Notes: generated by a model from the letters alone, not told the origin. Positions 42,441 to 53,715 are shown, numbered from the stretch's first letter. The stretch is 60,530 bases of DNA from a bacterium (GCA_028724545.1 JAQYCU010000059.1:1-60530), one strand, 5' to 3'. A program made the numbers and translations.

Positions 42441-42581
42441 GCAAACCCGACAATTTGTGCTATGATATGTTCATAATTGTTCCGTCGATATGACAAAAAC
42501 AACAGTAAAATACCAAAATCAAATGATGGAAAAATATGGAAATCATCAAAGTATACTATAGAACAAAGGCAGGAGAAAAAA

Positions 42582-43013
42582 GTGAACCAGAAGAAAATCA
42601 AAATCACGGTGCAGGGCACACAGCATGATATTTCAGAAGAAAGCATTGAAAATACTTATGAGGCAAATTATGCCATGCTCTCTGACAAACATATTATTAA
42701 ATACAACGAATACACTGAAGAAGACAACGCACAGCAGACAGCTACCAGAAACCTGCTGAAAATCAGCAAAGATGCTGTCCATATCACAAAAAAAGGTGCG
42801 ATAAACACACAAATGCACTTTGAGCAGGGCAAAAAGCACTATGGCGTTTATCAGACACCTTTTGGTAATTTCGATATGATGATAGAAACCAAGCAACTTT
42901 CCATTCAGGAAGATGCAGACTCTTTATCCGTTTGCATCACTTATTTTCTGAGCCTGAACAACTGCCCGGTTTCTAAATGTACGATTCAGATGAATGCAGA
43001 TGGTATCCGATAA
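42582..43013 (+). CDS. DUF1934 family protein
   Basis: The 143-residue protein begins (V/M)NQKKIKITVQGTQHDISE and has the calycin-like DUF1934/YwiB pattern (IIKYNEYTEE, LKISKDAVHITKKG, MHFEQGKKHYGVYQTPFGNF, CITYFLSLNN). Function unknown. The GTG at 42582 follows AGGAGAAAAAA; an open frame back to 42477 lacks a ribosome binding site. It is 142 bases downstream of spoIIR, same strand, and could share its transcript. Confidence 0.85.
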   Translation: MNQKKIKITVQGTQHDISEESIENTYEANYAMLSDKHIIKYNEYTEEDNAQQTATRNLLKISKDAVHITKKGAINTQMHFEQGKKHYGVYQTPFGNFDMMIETKQLSIQEDADSLSVCITYFLSLNNCPVSKCTIQMNADGIR

Positions 43014-43043
43014 TTTTGTTTTACGGTACCTGTTACTATTTAT

Positions 43044-43583
43044 TTATTTCTTTTTCTTGCCTTTCTTATCTTTTTTGTCTGCTTCCTTTTCTTCTTTCTT
43101 TAATTCATCCATTTTCATACGCATTTTCTCTGAGAATTTCAGTTTTCTCTTTCTTGCTTCCAGATTAGAGCGAAGTCCTTTGACATCCATAATGTAAATA
43201 CCACTTACCATAGCACGGACTTCTTTCTTTACAGGAATTAAATCAAAGATTTTTTCATCACAGATTAATGACATAATCTTTGGACCGATTTTTGCCTTTA
43301 CAATCGGCACTTTGCGTCCACGCATATACTTTGGTGTCTGCTCTAACATAATCTGTGGCAATCCTGCCTCATTCAGTTTCATATGCTTCTTGTCGATTAC
43401 GAGAAATGTCACACTCTGGGAAGCGTTTTCCAGTTCTCTCTGGGATGCTTCCTGACGGTCCTGCAACTTCTTTCCATAAATACTTAATGCAACTAATGCT
43501 GCAATTAATACTACAATAACTACAATTGCTACGATAACTCCTGTGCTGATTCCAAATACAGGCACTAAATTCAAATTATTCAT
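43044..43583 (-). CDS. One-pass membrane protein of unknown function
   Basis: The 179-residue product begins with a periplasm-side stub of about 14 residues, one strongly hydrophobic helix (about 15-37: VIVAIVVIVVLIAALVALSI), a coiled-coil-like stretch (KKLQDRQEASQRELENAS) and a compact basic domain with VTFLVIDKKHMKL, MRGRKVPIVKAKIGPKIMSL and VSGIYIMDVKGLRSNLEAR. A Lys/Glu tail (KKEEKEADKKDKKGKKKK) ends it. The arrangement fits a membrane-linked scaffold on the cytoplasmic side. I do not recognise the family. AAAGGAGATTAC precedes the ATG. Confidence 0.7.
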   Translation of the reverse strand: MNNLNLVPVFGISTGVIVAIVVIVVLIAALVALSIYGKKLQDRQEASQRELENASQSVTFLVIDKKHMKLNEAGLPQIMLEQTPKYMRGRKVPIVKAKIGPKIMSLICDEKIFDLIPVKKEVRAMVSGIYIMDVKGLRSNLEARKRKLKFSEKMRMKMDELKKEEKEADKKDKKGKKKK

Positions 43584-43764
43584 GTAATCTCCTTTTTTCT
43601 GTACGATATTCGGGAAATTTTTCTTTTCCCGGAATCACTGCCCTATATATGGCAGAAAACGCTCCGTAAAAATCCCCTAACTGTTAGCATATCATATTTT
43701 TTTCTTTCTGAAAATAGATTTCAAAAACTTTCTGATAAGTTTTTGCTTTCATTTTCTATCATCT

Positions 43765-43858
43765 GCGCCGGTTTCGCCGGACGATTTTTCCTCTACTGTT
43801 TATCCTGCGTCAATTTCGGCGAAGGGTTTTGCTCTGTTGTTTATCCTGCGACGGTTTT
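43765..43858. repeat. Short tandem repeat of about 41 bp behind plsC
   Basis: Copies starting at 43765 (42 bases), 43807 (41 bases) and 43848 (partial) read GCG.C..TTTCG.CG..G.TTTT.CTCT..TGTTTATCCT. They lie in the spacer between plsC and the one-pass membrane protein gene. No further function visible in the 288-base spacer. Confidence 0.6.
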
Positions 43859-43871
43859 AACAGACACTTTT

Positions 43872-44603
43872 CTACAGTTCGGCTTTGTTCTGGTTGATTC
43901 TTTCCTGCAGAATGCTTCTTACCGTCTGCCCAATCTGTTTCTTCTCACTGCGCTCCATCTCATCCATATAAATCGGCTCACAATACTCTATAATAACGTG
44001 TGCCTTGCGAATCCACGGAAGATGCTGTTCAAAGACGGCATCGGTATTGTTAATGGCAACCGGCACAATCGGGCACTTTGATTTTTCTGCCAGTTTAAAA
44101 CTTGCTTCGTGAAATTCGAGCAGTTCATCTCCCGGATTTCTCGTTCCTTCTGGTGCAATATATACAGAAGTGCCATTTTTCAGCAGTTCAACACCCTGCA
44201 AAATAGTCTGTAATCCCTGACGGATATTATCCCTGTCTAAAAACAGACAATTCATAAATTTCATCCAGCGTGATACCATCGGCACTTTGCCGATTTCCTT
44301 TTTGGATACATACGCCGTAGGATACGGTGCCGTAGTATATCCGGCCAGAATATCGAAAAATCCTTTGTGGTTAAATACATAAAGTGCTGCCTGGTCCTGC
44401 AGGATGTTTTCCCTGCCCTTGACAGTTAATTTTACACCGGACAAAAACAGAATCGGTCTGAATCCTATTGTATTGACAATTTTCTGTGCAATAACAGCAC
44501 GCTTCTGAGGATTTATTTTGCCAATAATAAACATAACCAGATATAACGGAATGCTGATTATCGTATATAAAATCAAATAAATTGCTACCAATAAAAGTCT
44601 CAT
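43872..44603 (-). CDS. plsC: 1-acyl-sn-glycerol-3-phosphate acyltransferase
   Basis: The 243-residue membrane-associated acyltransferase has an N-terminal hydrophobic stretch (about 4-30), the catalytic HX4D motif NHKGFFD (about 80), IPMVSRWMKFMNCLFLDRDN-type substrate region (KVPMVSRWMKFMNCLFLDRD) and the EGTR motif APEGTRNPGD (about 151). It acylates lysophosphatidic acid to phosphatidic acid for phospholipid synthesis. It follows the vanY gene by 23 bases. Confidence 0.95.
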   Translation of the reverse strand: MRLLLVAIYLILYTIISIPLYLVMFIIGKINPQKRAVIAQKIVNTIGFRPILFLSGVKLTVKGRENILQDQAALYVFNHKGFFDILAGYTTAPYPTAYVSKKEIGKVPMVSRWMKFMNCLFLDRDNIRQGLQTILQGVELLKNGTSVYIAPEGTRNPGDELLEFHEASFKLAEKSKCPIVPVAINNTDAVFEQHLPWIRKAHVIIEYCEPIYMDEMERSEKKQIGQTVRSILQERINQNKAEL

Positions 44604-44626
44604 ATTTCTTCCCCCATACGGTATGA

Positions 44627-45796
44627 TTATTCTTGATTTTCTGCGTCACTGCCGGAATCAGAAGATGTTTCCGAATCTTCCGGTGGCTTCGTGACAACAG
44701 GTGCCTGCGTCGCTGCCGGATGTTTTGTGACTACCGGTTTTTGCGTCGGCTTCGGTGTCTTGACCGGCTTCGGCGTTTTTGCCGGTTTTGCCGTCTTTTC
44801 TGGTTTTTTTGATGATTTTGGCGTTGCCTTTGGTTTTGCTGTCTTCTTTGGTTTCTTTGACGCTTTTGGCGTTGGCTTAGCCGTCGGCTTAATGGTTGCC
44901 TTCGGTGTCGGTGCTGCCGTCATCTGTGGCTCATTTGCCATACTGGTATCCGTATCCTGGACTACCTCTTCCTGCACGGCCTCATCTAATGTTGTCAACT
45001 GATAATATTCTTCCAATGTTATCTTATTTTTCACAAGATGTTTGGCAAGATTTTTTCCTACATAACGAATATGCCACGGTTCATATGAATATCCCGTTAT
45101 ATCCGTTTTGTTTTTCGGGTAACGGATAATAAATCCATACTTATAACAATTTTTCTTTAACCATTTTCCCTCGTCCGTATTTCCAAAAGACTCCTCAATG
45201 GTACATCCTACGGCACTGCAGGAAACATCAATGGCAAGTCCTGTCTGGTGTTCACTCGTTCCCGGCATTGCCGAAACTTTATCCGTCTTTTTGACGCCTC
45301 TTTTGCTGACATTGTTATTGTAAATCTGCTTTTGTCTGTCATAGGAACGATAAGCAGACACCAGTTTTAATGTATATCCTGACTCCTTCGCTGCACCAAA
45401 CAAATCTTCCAGTGCTGTTGCTGCACGCTGGCGTACATAACTTTTCTCATAAATGCCATAAAAACTAAATGGCACATTCGGCACTACCAGGTCAGCCGGT
45501 ATATAATCTTTTGAAATAGGATATTCCCGGTTAACTAACACCGAATAACTGTCCGGCTTTGTATTGACATCAATCAATTGCGCTGCTGGCGTTTCCGTAG
45601 CCGGCGTAATTTCTCCTTCTGCCATATCCGTATTCTCCGAATCCTCTTCGTTCTCATTATAATAATATTCATATTCCTTTGCCGGGGTGCCAGTCGGTTT
45701 ACTGTCAAGTCCTGCCTTAAAATGTCCCATCTGCGTTGACAGGACACCGGCGAACAAAATGACACAGCCTCCCAGAATTGCGATTTTTCTCTTCAT
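44627..45796 (-). CDS. D-alanyl-D-alanine carboxypeptidase, VanY type, with Lys/Pro/Thr-rich tail
   Basis: The 389-residue precursor has an N-terminal signal/anchor (about 4-22), a linker, and a peptidase M15B/VanY domain (about 90-260) with the zinc motifs SEHQTGLAIDVS (His and Asp) and EPWHIRYVG (Glu and His), plus SAYRSYDRQKQIYN. The last 115 residues repeat TPKP/TAKP/KKP units (KPTAKPTPKASKKPKKTAKP). It trims the terminal D-Ala of the stem peptide. The basic tail may bind teichoic acid or the wall. ATG 45796 follows GGAGGCGAAAG. Confidence 0.92.
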   Translation of the reverse strand: MKRKIAILGGCVILFAGVLSTQMGHFKAGLDSKPTGTPAKEYEYYYNENEEDSENTDMAEGEITPATETPAAQLIDVNTKPDSYSVLVNREYPISKDYIPADLVVPNVPFSFYGIYEKSYVRQRAATALEDLFGAAKESGYTLKLVSAYRSYDRQKQIYNNNVSKRGVKKTDKVSAMPGTSEHQTGLAIDVSCSAVGCTIEESFGNTDEGKWLKKNCYKYGFIIRYPKNKTDITGYSYEPWHIRYVGKNLAKHLVKNKITLEEYYQLTTLDEAVQEEVVQDTDTSMANEPQMTAAPTPKATIKPTAKPTPKASKKPKKTAKPKATPKSSKKPEKTAKPAKTPKPVKTPKPTQKPVVTKHPAATQAPVVTKPPEDSETSSDSGSDAENQE

Positions 45797-45934
45797 CTTT
45801 CGCCTCCAACCACTCATTCATCTATCTGTTTCAATTACTTTTTGTTTCTTTCTACATATTGTAAGCATACTCTATTTACTATACCACATCTAGGTATAAA
45901 GTGCAAAAGAAAATAGCACATTTTTCATTTGAAA

Positions 45935-45963
45935 TTGACACATTTTTCATTTCTAGTTATGAT
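45935..45963 (+). promoter_or_regulatory. ispE promoter
   Basis: TTGACA (45935-45940) and TATGAT (45958-45963) are 17 bases apart. The sequence CACATTTTTCATTT occurs at 45917-45930 and again at 45939-45952, overlapping the -35 box and spacer. Confidence 0.88.
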
Positions 45964-46005
45964 ATGAATACAAGAATATCTTTTCTTATTACAAAGGAGG
46001 TTTTT

Positions 46006-46884
46006 ATGCCGAATCAAATCACTGTGAAAGCACCTGCCAAAATCAATCTGACGCTGGATGTAACCGGACGCCGTCCCAACGGCTACCACGATTTGCAAAT
46101 GATTATGCAGACCATTGACATCTATGACGAAATCACGATTGTGCCGACAGGTTCTCTGGATATTAAACTGACTATGAACAAGGAACTGCCTGACAAGATT
46201 CCGCCTGAGAAAAATCTGGTCTACAAGGCAGCTGCTTTAATGCAAAAAAAATACTCTATTCCTTATGGATTTGATATACATCTGACCAAAAACATTCCTG
46301 CTGCTGCAGGACTTGCAGGTGGAAGTACTGATTGTGCAGCGACGCTGGCAGCCATCAATAAACTGTATGATTTGACATTAACTACGGAAGAATTATGCGA
46401 ACTGGGCGTGACGCTCGGTGCTGATGTTCCTTTTTGCATCCGTAAGGGAACAATGCTCTCAGAAGGTATCGGTGAAATCCTTACACCGCTTGACGAGCTG
46501 CCCCCTCTCTGGACACTGTTAATCAAGCCGGATATCTCCGTAAGTACCGGCTATGTTTACAATCATCTGGATTTGGAACATCTGTCCTATCATCCGGACA
46601 CTATGAAAGTAATGGATGCCATCAGCAGGAAAGATATGGTTACTATGGCGCAGAATCTTTCTAATGTGCTGGAAACCGTCACGATTCCTAAATATCCGGT
46701 TATTGGCGAAATAAAAGAGTTTTTCCTGCAAAATGGTGCAATCGGTGCGCTGATGAGTGGCAGTGGTCCGACAACTTATGGTCTTTTTCAGGATGAAATT
46801 CTTGCCCGTTTCGCATTGCAGTCTGCACAGGAAAAATACTCTGGTTATGACATTATTCTCTGCCAGACAAAAATTCCGGAATAA
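46006..46884 (+). CDS. ispE: 4-diphosphocytidyl-2-C-methyl-D-erythritol kinase
   Basis: The 292-residue GHMP kinase of the MEP isoprenoid pathway begins MPNQITVKAPAKINLTLDVT and has the ATP loop PAAAGLAGGSTDCAATLAAI (about 93-112), GADVPFCI, and LMSGSGPTTYGLF near the C-terminus. It phosphorylates CDP-methylerythritol. ATG 46006 follows AAAGGAGGTTTTT; the frame is open to 45901 but that part lies on the promoter. Confidence 0.96.
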   Translation: MPNQITVKAPAKINLTLDVTGRRPNGYHDLQMIMQTIDIYDEITIVPTGSLDIKLTMNKELPDKIPPEKNLVYKAAALMQKKYSIPYGFDIHLTKNIPAAAGLAGGSTDCAATLAAINKLYDLTLTTEELCELGVTLGADVPFCIRKGTMLSEGIGEILTPLDELPPLWTLLIKPDISVSTGYVYNHLDLEHLSYHPDTMKVMDAISRKDMVTMAQNLSNVLETVTIPKYPVIGEIKEFFLQNGAIGALMSGSGPTTYGLFQDEILARFALQSAQEKYSGYDIILCQTKIPE

Positions 46885-46949
46885 GGCACTAATATTTTTT
46901 TCATTTCATCCGATATTAATTATACAAAGATATCTGTCACAATCCATAC

Positions 46950-46980
46950 TTTTTATAACAAGGTAGCGAAGTTATAAAAA
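46950..46980. other. Perfect 10-bp inverted repeat behind ispE
   Basis: TTTTTATAAC (46950-46959) and GTTATAAAAA (46971-46980) flank an 11-base loop. A second small one, CTACA..TGTAG, follows at 46983. There is no T-run after the stem on the plus strand, so a terminator is doubtful. Confidence 0.4.
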
Positions 46981-47078
46981 TACTACATAATTGTAGCAGG
47001 ATATGCGATTATGACAGGCAGTAAGTTCACGGATGAACAAAGCAGAAAACAGTTTCAGGAAAAGGAGGTTCTATTATT

Positions 47079-47699
47079 ATGGATATGACAGTAAACAATA
47101 ATACAACTACTTATGCTGCAACCACAGCCACTTCTACAACGAAAACGGCTCAGGAAACAGCAGCTGCTACAGAAGAGAAAGACGCAGCAGCAGTTTATGA
47201 AAAGTCATCCACAACAAAAAAGGACAACGCAAACCAGATTTATAACAGAGAAAGCATTATCAAAAAGTTAAAAGCTGACCAGGAAAGCAGAATGCAGTCT
47301 ATGCAGTCTTTGGTAGAGAAACTTTTAAATAAGCAGAAAGGCACATTTGACCTTGCTTCCTCTACCGGTCTTGCTGATACCTTCCGTCAGGCATCAAAGC
47401 TTGCCAGCCCGGAAGACATTGCGCAGGCACAGAAAGACGTTGCTGATGACGGATACTGGGGCGTTGAGCAGACATCTGACCGTCTGGTAAGTATGGCAAT
47501 TGCATTGAGTGGTGGCGATACGGAAAAAGCTGACGAATTAAAGGAAGCGATTACCAAAGGATTCAAACAGGCTACCAGTGCATGGGGTGAGGAACTTCCA
47601 AAACTTTGCCAGGATACCTATGATGCCGCTATGAAAAAAATGGATGATTGGAAAAACGGTGTAACTACAGCAGAGGATTATGCAAACTACCTCTCTTAA
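47079..47699 (+). CDS. Conserved-looking protein of unknown function with Thr/Ala-rich head
   Basis: The 206-residue protein has a low-complexity head (about 1-60, Thr/Ala/Glu/Lys) that resembles the disordered ends of exported flagellar or secreted proteins. The second part is helical (about 65-206), with the segments LVEKLLNKQKGTFDLASSTG, DDGYWGVEQTSDRLVSMAIA, LSGGDTEKADELKEAITKGF and WGEELPKLCQDTYDAAMKKM. There is no signal peptide or membrane helix. I do not recognise a named family. It is alone, with AAAGGAGGTTCTATTATT before the ATG and a strong terminator after. Confidence 0.75.
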   Translation: MDMTVNNNTTTYAATTATSTTKTAQETAAATEEKDAAAVYEKSSTTKKDNANQIYNRESIIKKLKADQESRMQSMQSLVEKLLNKQKGTFDLASSTGLADTFRQASKLASPEDIAQAQKDVADDGYWGVEQTSDRLVSMAIALSGGDTEKADELKEAITKGFKQATSAWGEELPKLCQDTYDAAMKKMDDWKNGVTTAEDYANYLS

Positions 47700-47712
47700 A
47701 GAATACTATTGG

Positions 47713-47757
47713 AAAAGCCGGGGCACTTCGCTTTGATAGCAGGTGCTCCGGCTTTTT
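47713..47757. terminator. Bidirectional terminator between 47079-47699 and atpC
   Basis: AAAAGCCGG pairs with CCGGCTTTT, with an inner GCAC/GTGC after a mismatch; TTTTTG follows on the plus strand and TTTTCC on the minus strand. It closes both the plus-strand gene and the atp operon. Confidence 0.9.
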
Positions 47758-47768
47758 GTTTTTCTATT

Positions 47769-48173
47769 CTATTTTCCTGCCAGATTAATCCGGGTAATCG
47801 CTTTCTTTAATGCAAGTTCGGCACGAAGTACATCTACTTCTTTTTTGCCACTTTTCAACCGGCGTTCTGCACGCTCTTTTGCCTCTTTTGCACGTTCCAC
47901 ATCAATCTCATCAGGCCATTCGCAGGACTCTGCCAGAATAACGACATTATCCTTCTGGATTTTAACGAATCCGTCATGAAGTGCTGCTTCTTTGACTTCA
48001 TCTTCCTGTCTGATTTTAATGACACCCGGTTCAATGATGGCGGTAAGAGGGATGTGTCCGGCCAGAACACCAATTTCCCCTTCCGTCGTCTTCATTTCTA
48101 CCATCGTAACATCTCCGTCGAAAAAGATACGGGTAGGGGAGATAATCTGCAGGTTGAACGTCTTGTCAGCCAT
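47769..48173 (-). CDS. atpC: F1Fo ATP synthase epsilon subunit
   Basis: The 134-residue subunit has the N-terminal beta barrel (MADKTFNLQIISPTRIFFDG, TTEGEIGVLAGHIPLTAIIE) and the C-terminal two-helix hairpin (AKEAKERAERRLKSGKKEVD). It is the regulatory stalk subunit of F1. GGAGATATCCT precedes the ATG. Last gene of the atp operon. Confidence 0.96.
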   Translation of the reverse strand: MADKTFNLQIISPTRIFFDGDVTMVEMKTTEGEIGVLAGHIPLTAIIEPGVIKIRQEDEVKEAALHDGFVKIQKDNVVILAESCEWPDEIDVERAKEAKERAERRLKSGKKEVDVLRAELALKKAITRINLAGK

Positions 48174-48187
48174 AGGATATCTCCTTT

Positions 48188-49603
<1,416 letters not shown>

Positions 49604-49660
49604 TTACTTTGTTTTTGTTTCCATTTCTTTTTATCTGAAATGTTTTCTTACGCTTCTCTT

Positions 49661-50542
49661 CTAAGAAATTGCAGACGCACCTGCAATAATCTCGGTCAGT
49701 TCCTGTGTAATGGATGCCTGTCTTGCTCTATTGTATTTCAGCGACAGGTCGCTTATCATATCTTCTGCATTGCTTGTAGCCGAATCCATTGCCTGCATAC
49801 GGGCACCGTTTTCACTGGCAAATGACTCTACCAGACCACCATATATCAGACTGTTGATATATTTTGGAATGATGGCATCCAACGCTTCTTCCGGCTCCGG
49901 CTCATAATTCATCAGCGTAATTTTGTCTATCGGGTCTTCCGAAACATCCTCTTCTTCTGATACAATATCTTCTGCGTCAATCGGAAGCAGTTTCGTCAGT
50001 GTCGGAATCTGCACTACCGTATTTTTGAATATCGTATACGCCAGATAAATCTCACCGATATTTCCCTGCACAAACTGGCTTAAAACTTCCTTGCCGATTT
50101 GTGTAGCATCACTGTAAAGTGGTTCATTCATTGCCTCGGAATAATCGTTTGCGATTTGATATTCCAGCCGTTCCATACTGTCCCGGCCTTTGCTACCCAC
50201 TGCATAAATGATGGTATTTTCCTTGTTGAAACGCTCATCTTTCGTGATAAGTTTTACAACGTTGGAATTGTAGCCACCGGCAAGTCCCCTGTTAGATGTA
50301 ATCAGGATAACAGCCTTCTTGTCGGACTGGCTTTTTTGCAGAAACGGATGTGACATCTGACCGGATTTGGCAATCATACCAGCGACGGCATCATACATCG
50401 TATCAAAATATGGTTTGGATACTTCTGCACCAACACGTGCCTTCTGCAGTTTAACGGAAGACACCAGTTTCATTGCTTTCGTAATCTGCCCGGTACTCTG
50501 GACACTCTCCTTACGCCTTTTAATATCTCTCATTGAGGCCAT
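49661..50542 (-). CDS. atpG: F1Fo ATP synthase gamma subunit
   Basis: The 293-residue rotor subunit begins MASMRDIKRRKESVQSTGQI and ends YNRARQASITQELTEIIAGA, the coiled-coil termini of gamma; ITSNRGLAGGYNSNVVK is the conserved Rossmann part. There is an acidic insertion of about 12 residues (SEEEDVSEDP). GAGGTGTGATGAT precedes the ATG. Confidence 0.97.
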   Translation of the reverse strand: MASMRDIKRRKESVQSTGQITKAMKLVSSVKLQKARVGAEVSKPYFDTMYDAVAGMIAKSGQMSHPFLQKSQSDKKAVILITSNRGLAGGYNSNVVKLITKDERFNKENTIIYAVGSKGRDSMERLEYQIANDYSEAMNEPLYSDATQIGKEVLSQFVQGNIGEIYLAYTIFKNTVVQIPTLTKLLPIDAEDIVSEEEDVSEDPIDKITLMNYEPEPEEALDAIIPKYINSLIYGGLVESFASENGARMQAMDSATSNAEDMISDLSLKYNRARQASITQELTEIIAGASAIS

Positions 50543-50556
50543 ATCATCACACCTCT

Positions 50557-52071
50557 CTATCTGTTCTTGCTAAACTCTGCCTTGAACGCTTCGATTGCCT
50601 GAATCAGTTTTTGTTCGATATCTTCTTTTATTTCTCCTGTTTCACGGATGCTCTCCGGAACTTCAGGATACTTGGTGTCGATAAATTCAAACAATCCTTT
50701 TTCAAAGTCCAGAATATCTTCTACTTCTACATCAAGCAGATATTTCTTTGTTGCTGCATAAATAATGATAACTTCATTTTCAACAGGCATTGGATTGTAC
50801 TGGTCCTGCTTCAGAATTTCACGGATACGTTCTCCCTGTGCCAGCTGTGCCTTTGTTTCAGGGTCCAAATCAGAACTAAACTGCGAAAATGCTGCCAGTT
50901 CACGATACTGTGCCAGTTCGATACGGATTGGTCCGGAAATTTTCTTCATCGCTTTAATCTGCGCTGAACCACCAACTCGTGATACGGATAAACCTGCGTT
51001 TACAGCCGGACGGAAACCTGCGTTAAACATTTCTGTTTCCAGATAAATCTGTCCATCTGTGATGGAAATAACATTCGTAGGAATGTAAGCTGATACGTCA
51101 CCGGCCTGTGTTTCAATAATAGGCAATGCTGTCAGTGAACCACCACCCAGTTTGTCCGAAAGACGTGCAGCACGCTCTAACAGTCTGGAATGCAGATAGA
51201 ATACATCTCCAGGATATGCCTCACGTCCAGGTGGACGTTTTAATAACAGGGCAAGTGTACGGTAAGCAGCAGCATGCTTTGTCAGGTCATCATAGATAAC
51301 CAGCACGTCCTCTCCGTTTTCCATCCACTCTTCACCAATCGCACATCCGGAATATGGTGCAATATACTGCAATGGAGCCAGTTCACTTGCTGTTGATGCT
51401 ACAACAGTCGTATAATCCATTGCTCCAAATTCTTCTAATTTTTTTACAATACTGGCAACCGTAGAAGCTTTCTGACCAATTGCCACATAAATACATTTTA
51501 CGTTTTGTCCTTTTTGGTTGATAATCGTATCAATTGCGATGGCAGTCTTACCTGTCTGACGGTCACCGATAATCAGCTCACGCTGACCTCTTCCGATTGG
51601 AACCATCGAATCAATCGCTTTAATACCTGTCTGCAAAGGAGTGTCTACTGATTTTCTGGAAATAACACCAGAAGCAACTCTTTCTATCTGACGATATTTG
51701 TCTGTCTTGATAGGTCCTTTTCCGTCGATTGGCTGGCCAAGTGCATTTACAACACGTCCCAGCATTGCATCACCTACCGGCACTTCTACTACTCTTCCGG
51801 TTGTTTTAACGATATCTCCTTCATTGATATTCTTCTGGTCACCTAAGAGTACAGCACCGACATTGTCTTCCTCAAGGTTTAATACCATGCCGTAAACTTC
51901 GCCCGGAAATTCAAGAAGTTCACCCTGCATTGCCTTCTCCAGTCCATGAATACGGGCAATACCATCGGCAACCTGGATTACTGTACCCGTATCCGATACT
52001 TCGAATTTGGTACTATAGTTCTTAATCTGTTCTTTGATTACCGAACTAATTTCTTCAGGCTTCAAATTCAT
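50557..52071 (-). CDS. atpA: F1Fo ATP synthase alpha subunit
   Basis: The 504-residue subunit begins [20 protein letters not shown] and has P-loop [15 protein letters not shown], the arginine finger region and [38 protein letters not shown] 52069-52071 was selected (GAAGGTGCACAAGTATC before it); the open frame to 52131 is the atpH-atpA spacer and shows no family similarity. Confidence 0.98.
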   Translation of the reverse strand: MNLKPEEISSVIKEQIKNYSTKFEVSDTGTVIQVADGIARIHGLEKAMQGELLEFPGEVYGMVLNLEEDNVGAVLLGDQKNINEGDIVKTTGRVVEVPVGDAMLGRVVNALGQPIDGKGPIKTDKYRQIERVASGVISRKSVDTPLQTGIKAIDSMVPIGRGQRELIIGDRQTGKTAIAIDTIINQKGQNVKCIYVAIGQKASTVASIVKKLEEFGAMDYTTVVASTASELAPLQYIAPYSGCAIGEEWMENGEDVLVIYDDLTKHAAAYRTLALLLKRPPGREAYPGDVFYLHSRLLERAARLSDKLGGGSLTALPIIETQAGDVSAYIPTNVISITDGQIYLETEMFNAGFRPAVNAGLSVSRVGGSAQIKAMKKISGPIRIELAQYRELAAFSQFSSDLDPETKAQLAQGERIREILKQDQYNPMPVENEVIIIYAATKKYLLDVEVEDILDFEKGLFEFIDTKYPEVPESIRETGEIKEDIEQKLIQAIEAFKAEFSKNR

Positions 52072-52169
52072 GATACTTGTGCACCTTCTTTCTTGATTTT
52101 CTAATAAATTAAGCACATAATTCCTGCTCAACAGCAGAAATGTTATTTATCTTTTACTTTGCTGATTCT

Positions 52170-52721
52170 TTATTTTGCTAACTGGATTTTGGACAAATCT
52201 TTTGCCATATTTGCCAGTTTTGTACGAATACTGCTGTCAACTACCCTGTCGCCTATCTGAATGATAATGCCACCAATCAGACTTTCATCAACCGAATACT
52301 GCATACGGAAAGACTTATATGAGGTTGTCTTTAACAACTTATCCTCGATACTGTCTTTTTCGTCCTGTGTCAGTGAAACGGCAGAAGTAACAACAGCTGT
52401 TCCGATTTTTTTATATTCCCGAACCTGTTCCTGAAAATAGCTGAGAATATTTTCTATTTCTGCGAACCTTCCTTTTTCTACCACCGTAGTAAGAAGTCCT
52501 GTCAACTGGTCGGATACTTTTCCAGCAAACGCTTCTTTCAGCATGGAAACTTTTTCCTCCACCGTGATTTTAGGATGATTCAACAATTTTACATATTCTT
52601 CATTTTCCTGAAAAATAGCAAGCACTGCCTCTGTTTCTTCCATCAGAGAATCAATTGTGCCTTCTTCTACGGCGACCTCAAACAGGGCTTCGCCGTATGT
52701 TTTTGATACTAACTTAGCCAT
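52170..52721 (-). CDS. atpH: F1Fo ATP synthase delta subunit
   Basis: The 183-residue peripheral stalk subunit has the delta/OSCP pattern: N-terminal helices (VSKTYGEALFEVAVEEGTID), the LLNHPKITVEEKVSMLKEAF segment and the C-terminal DESLIGGIIIQIGDRVVDSS followed by IRTKLANMAKDL. It overlaps atpF by 13 bases, suggesting coupled translation. Confidence 0.97.
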   Translation of the reverse strand: MAKLVSKTYGEALFEVAVEEGTIDSLMEETEAVLAIFQENEEYVKLLNHPKITVEEKVSMLKEAFAGKVSDQLTGLLTTVVEKGRFAEIENILSYFQEQVREYKKIGTAVVTSAVSLTQDEKDSIEDKLLKTTSYKSFRMQYSVDESLIGGIIIQIGDRVVDSSIRTKLANMAKDLSKIQLAK

Positions 52722-53263
52722 GTTTCATCACCCATCTCTTCTAAAGTATCTGCAATTAACTGCGACTGTTTTTCTTCATCAAGAGAGGTTGCCACAATCT
52801 TTCCAGCCATAGCAGTTGCCACAGATATCATTTCCTGTTTCACTTCATCCTTTGCCTTGCTCTTTTCCAGTTCTACCTCACGGCTTGCTCTGTCAAGAAC
52901 TCTGGCTGCTTCCTGTTTTGCCTCATTGACAATGTCATTTTCTTTTTTCAAGGCTTTCTTTCGCGTTTCCGTCAAAATCTCTTCTGCTTCTTTTTCAACG
53001 TTTTTTAATTTTGCATCATACTCAGCCTTGAACTGCTCGGCATCACTTCTTTCTCTGGCTGCTGTTTCCATCTGTTCCCGGATTCCATCCTGCCTTTTTT
53101 GCAAAAGATTTCTTGCCGGAACAAAAAGCAGGTAAGAAAGCAACAAAAACAACACAAACATTGCCAGTATTGTAATCGCTGAATCTATCAGAAGCTGTGG
53201 GTCAAGTCCGAAGATATAATCTCCCAATGCGTCACCAGCTAAAGCAACTTTTATTACGCTCAC
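52709..53263 (-). CDS. atpF: F1Fo ATP synthase b subunit
   Basis: The 184-residue b subunit has one membrane helix (about 25-47: IDSAITILAMFVLFLLLSYL) and a long charged coiled coil (EAEEILTETRKKALKKENDI ... ). GTG start at 53261-53263 behind AGAAAGGAGGCTATAAA. A 105-base spacer separates it from atpE. Confidence 0.96.
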   Translation of the reverse strand: MSVIKVALAGDALGDYIFGLDPQLLIDSAITILAMFVLFLLLSYLLFVPARNLLQKRQDGIREQMETAARERSDAEQFKAEYDAKLKNVEKEAEEILTETRKKALKKENDIVNEAKQEAARVLDRASREVELEKSKAKDEVKQEMISVATAMAGKIVATSLDEEKQSQLIADTLEEMGDETWLS

Positions 53264-53368
53264 TTTATAGCCTCCTTTCTGTAAAGTCTTTGCTGACTTT
53301 TACTTTTTCTCCTGCCAAAATGCAGGCACATTCGCATTCTGCCATACTGCTTCCTGCTTCTGTCTTTT

Positions 53369-53656
<288 letters not shown>

Positions 53657-53715
53657 TTAATTACATTACTTTTACAACTCTTATCCCGTTTTTCATTGCA
53701 ACGGCATAATCAGAA

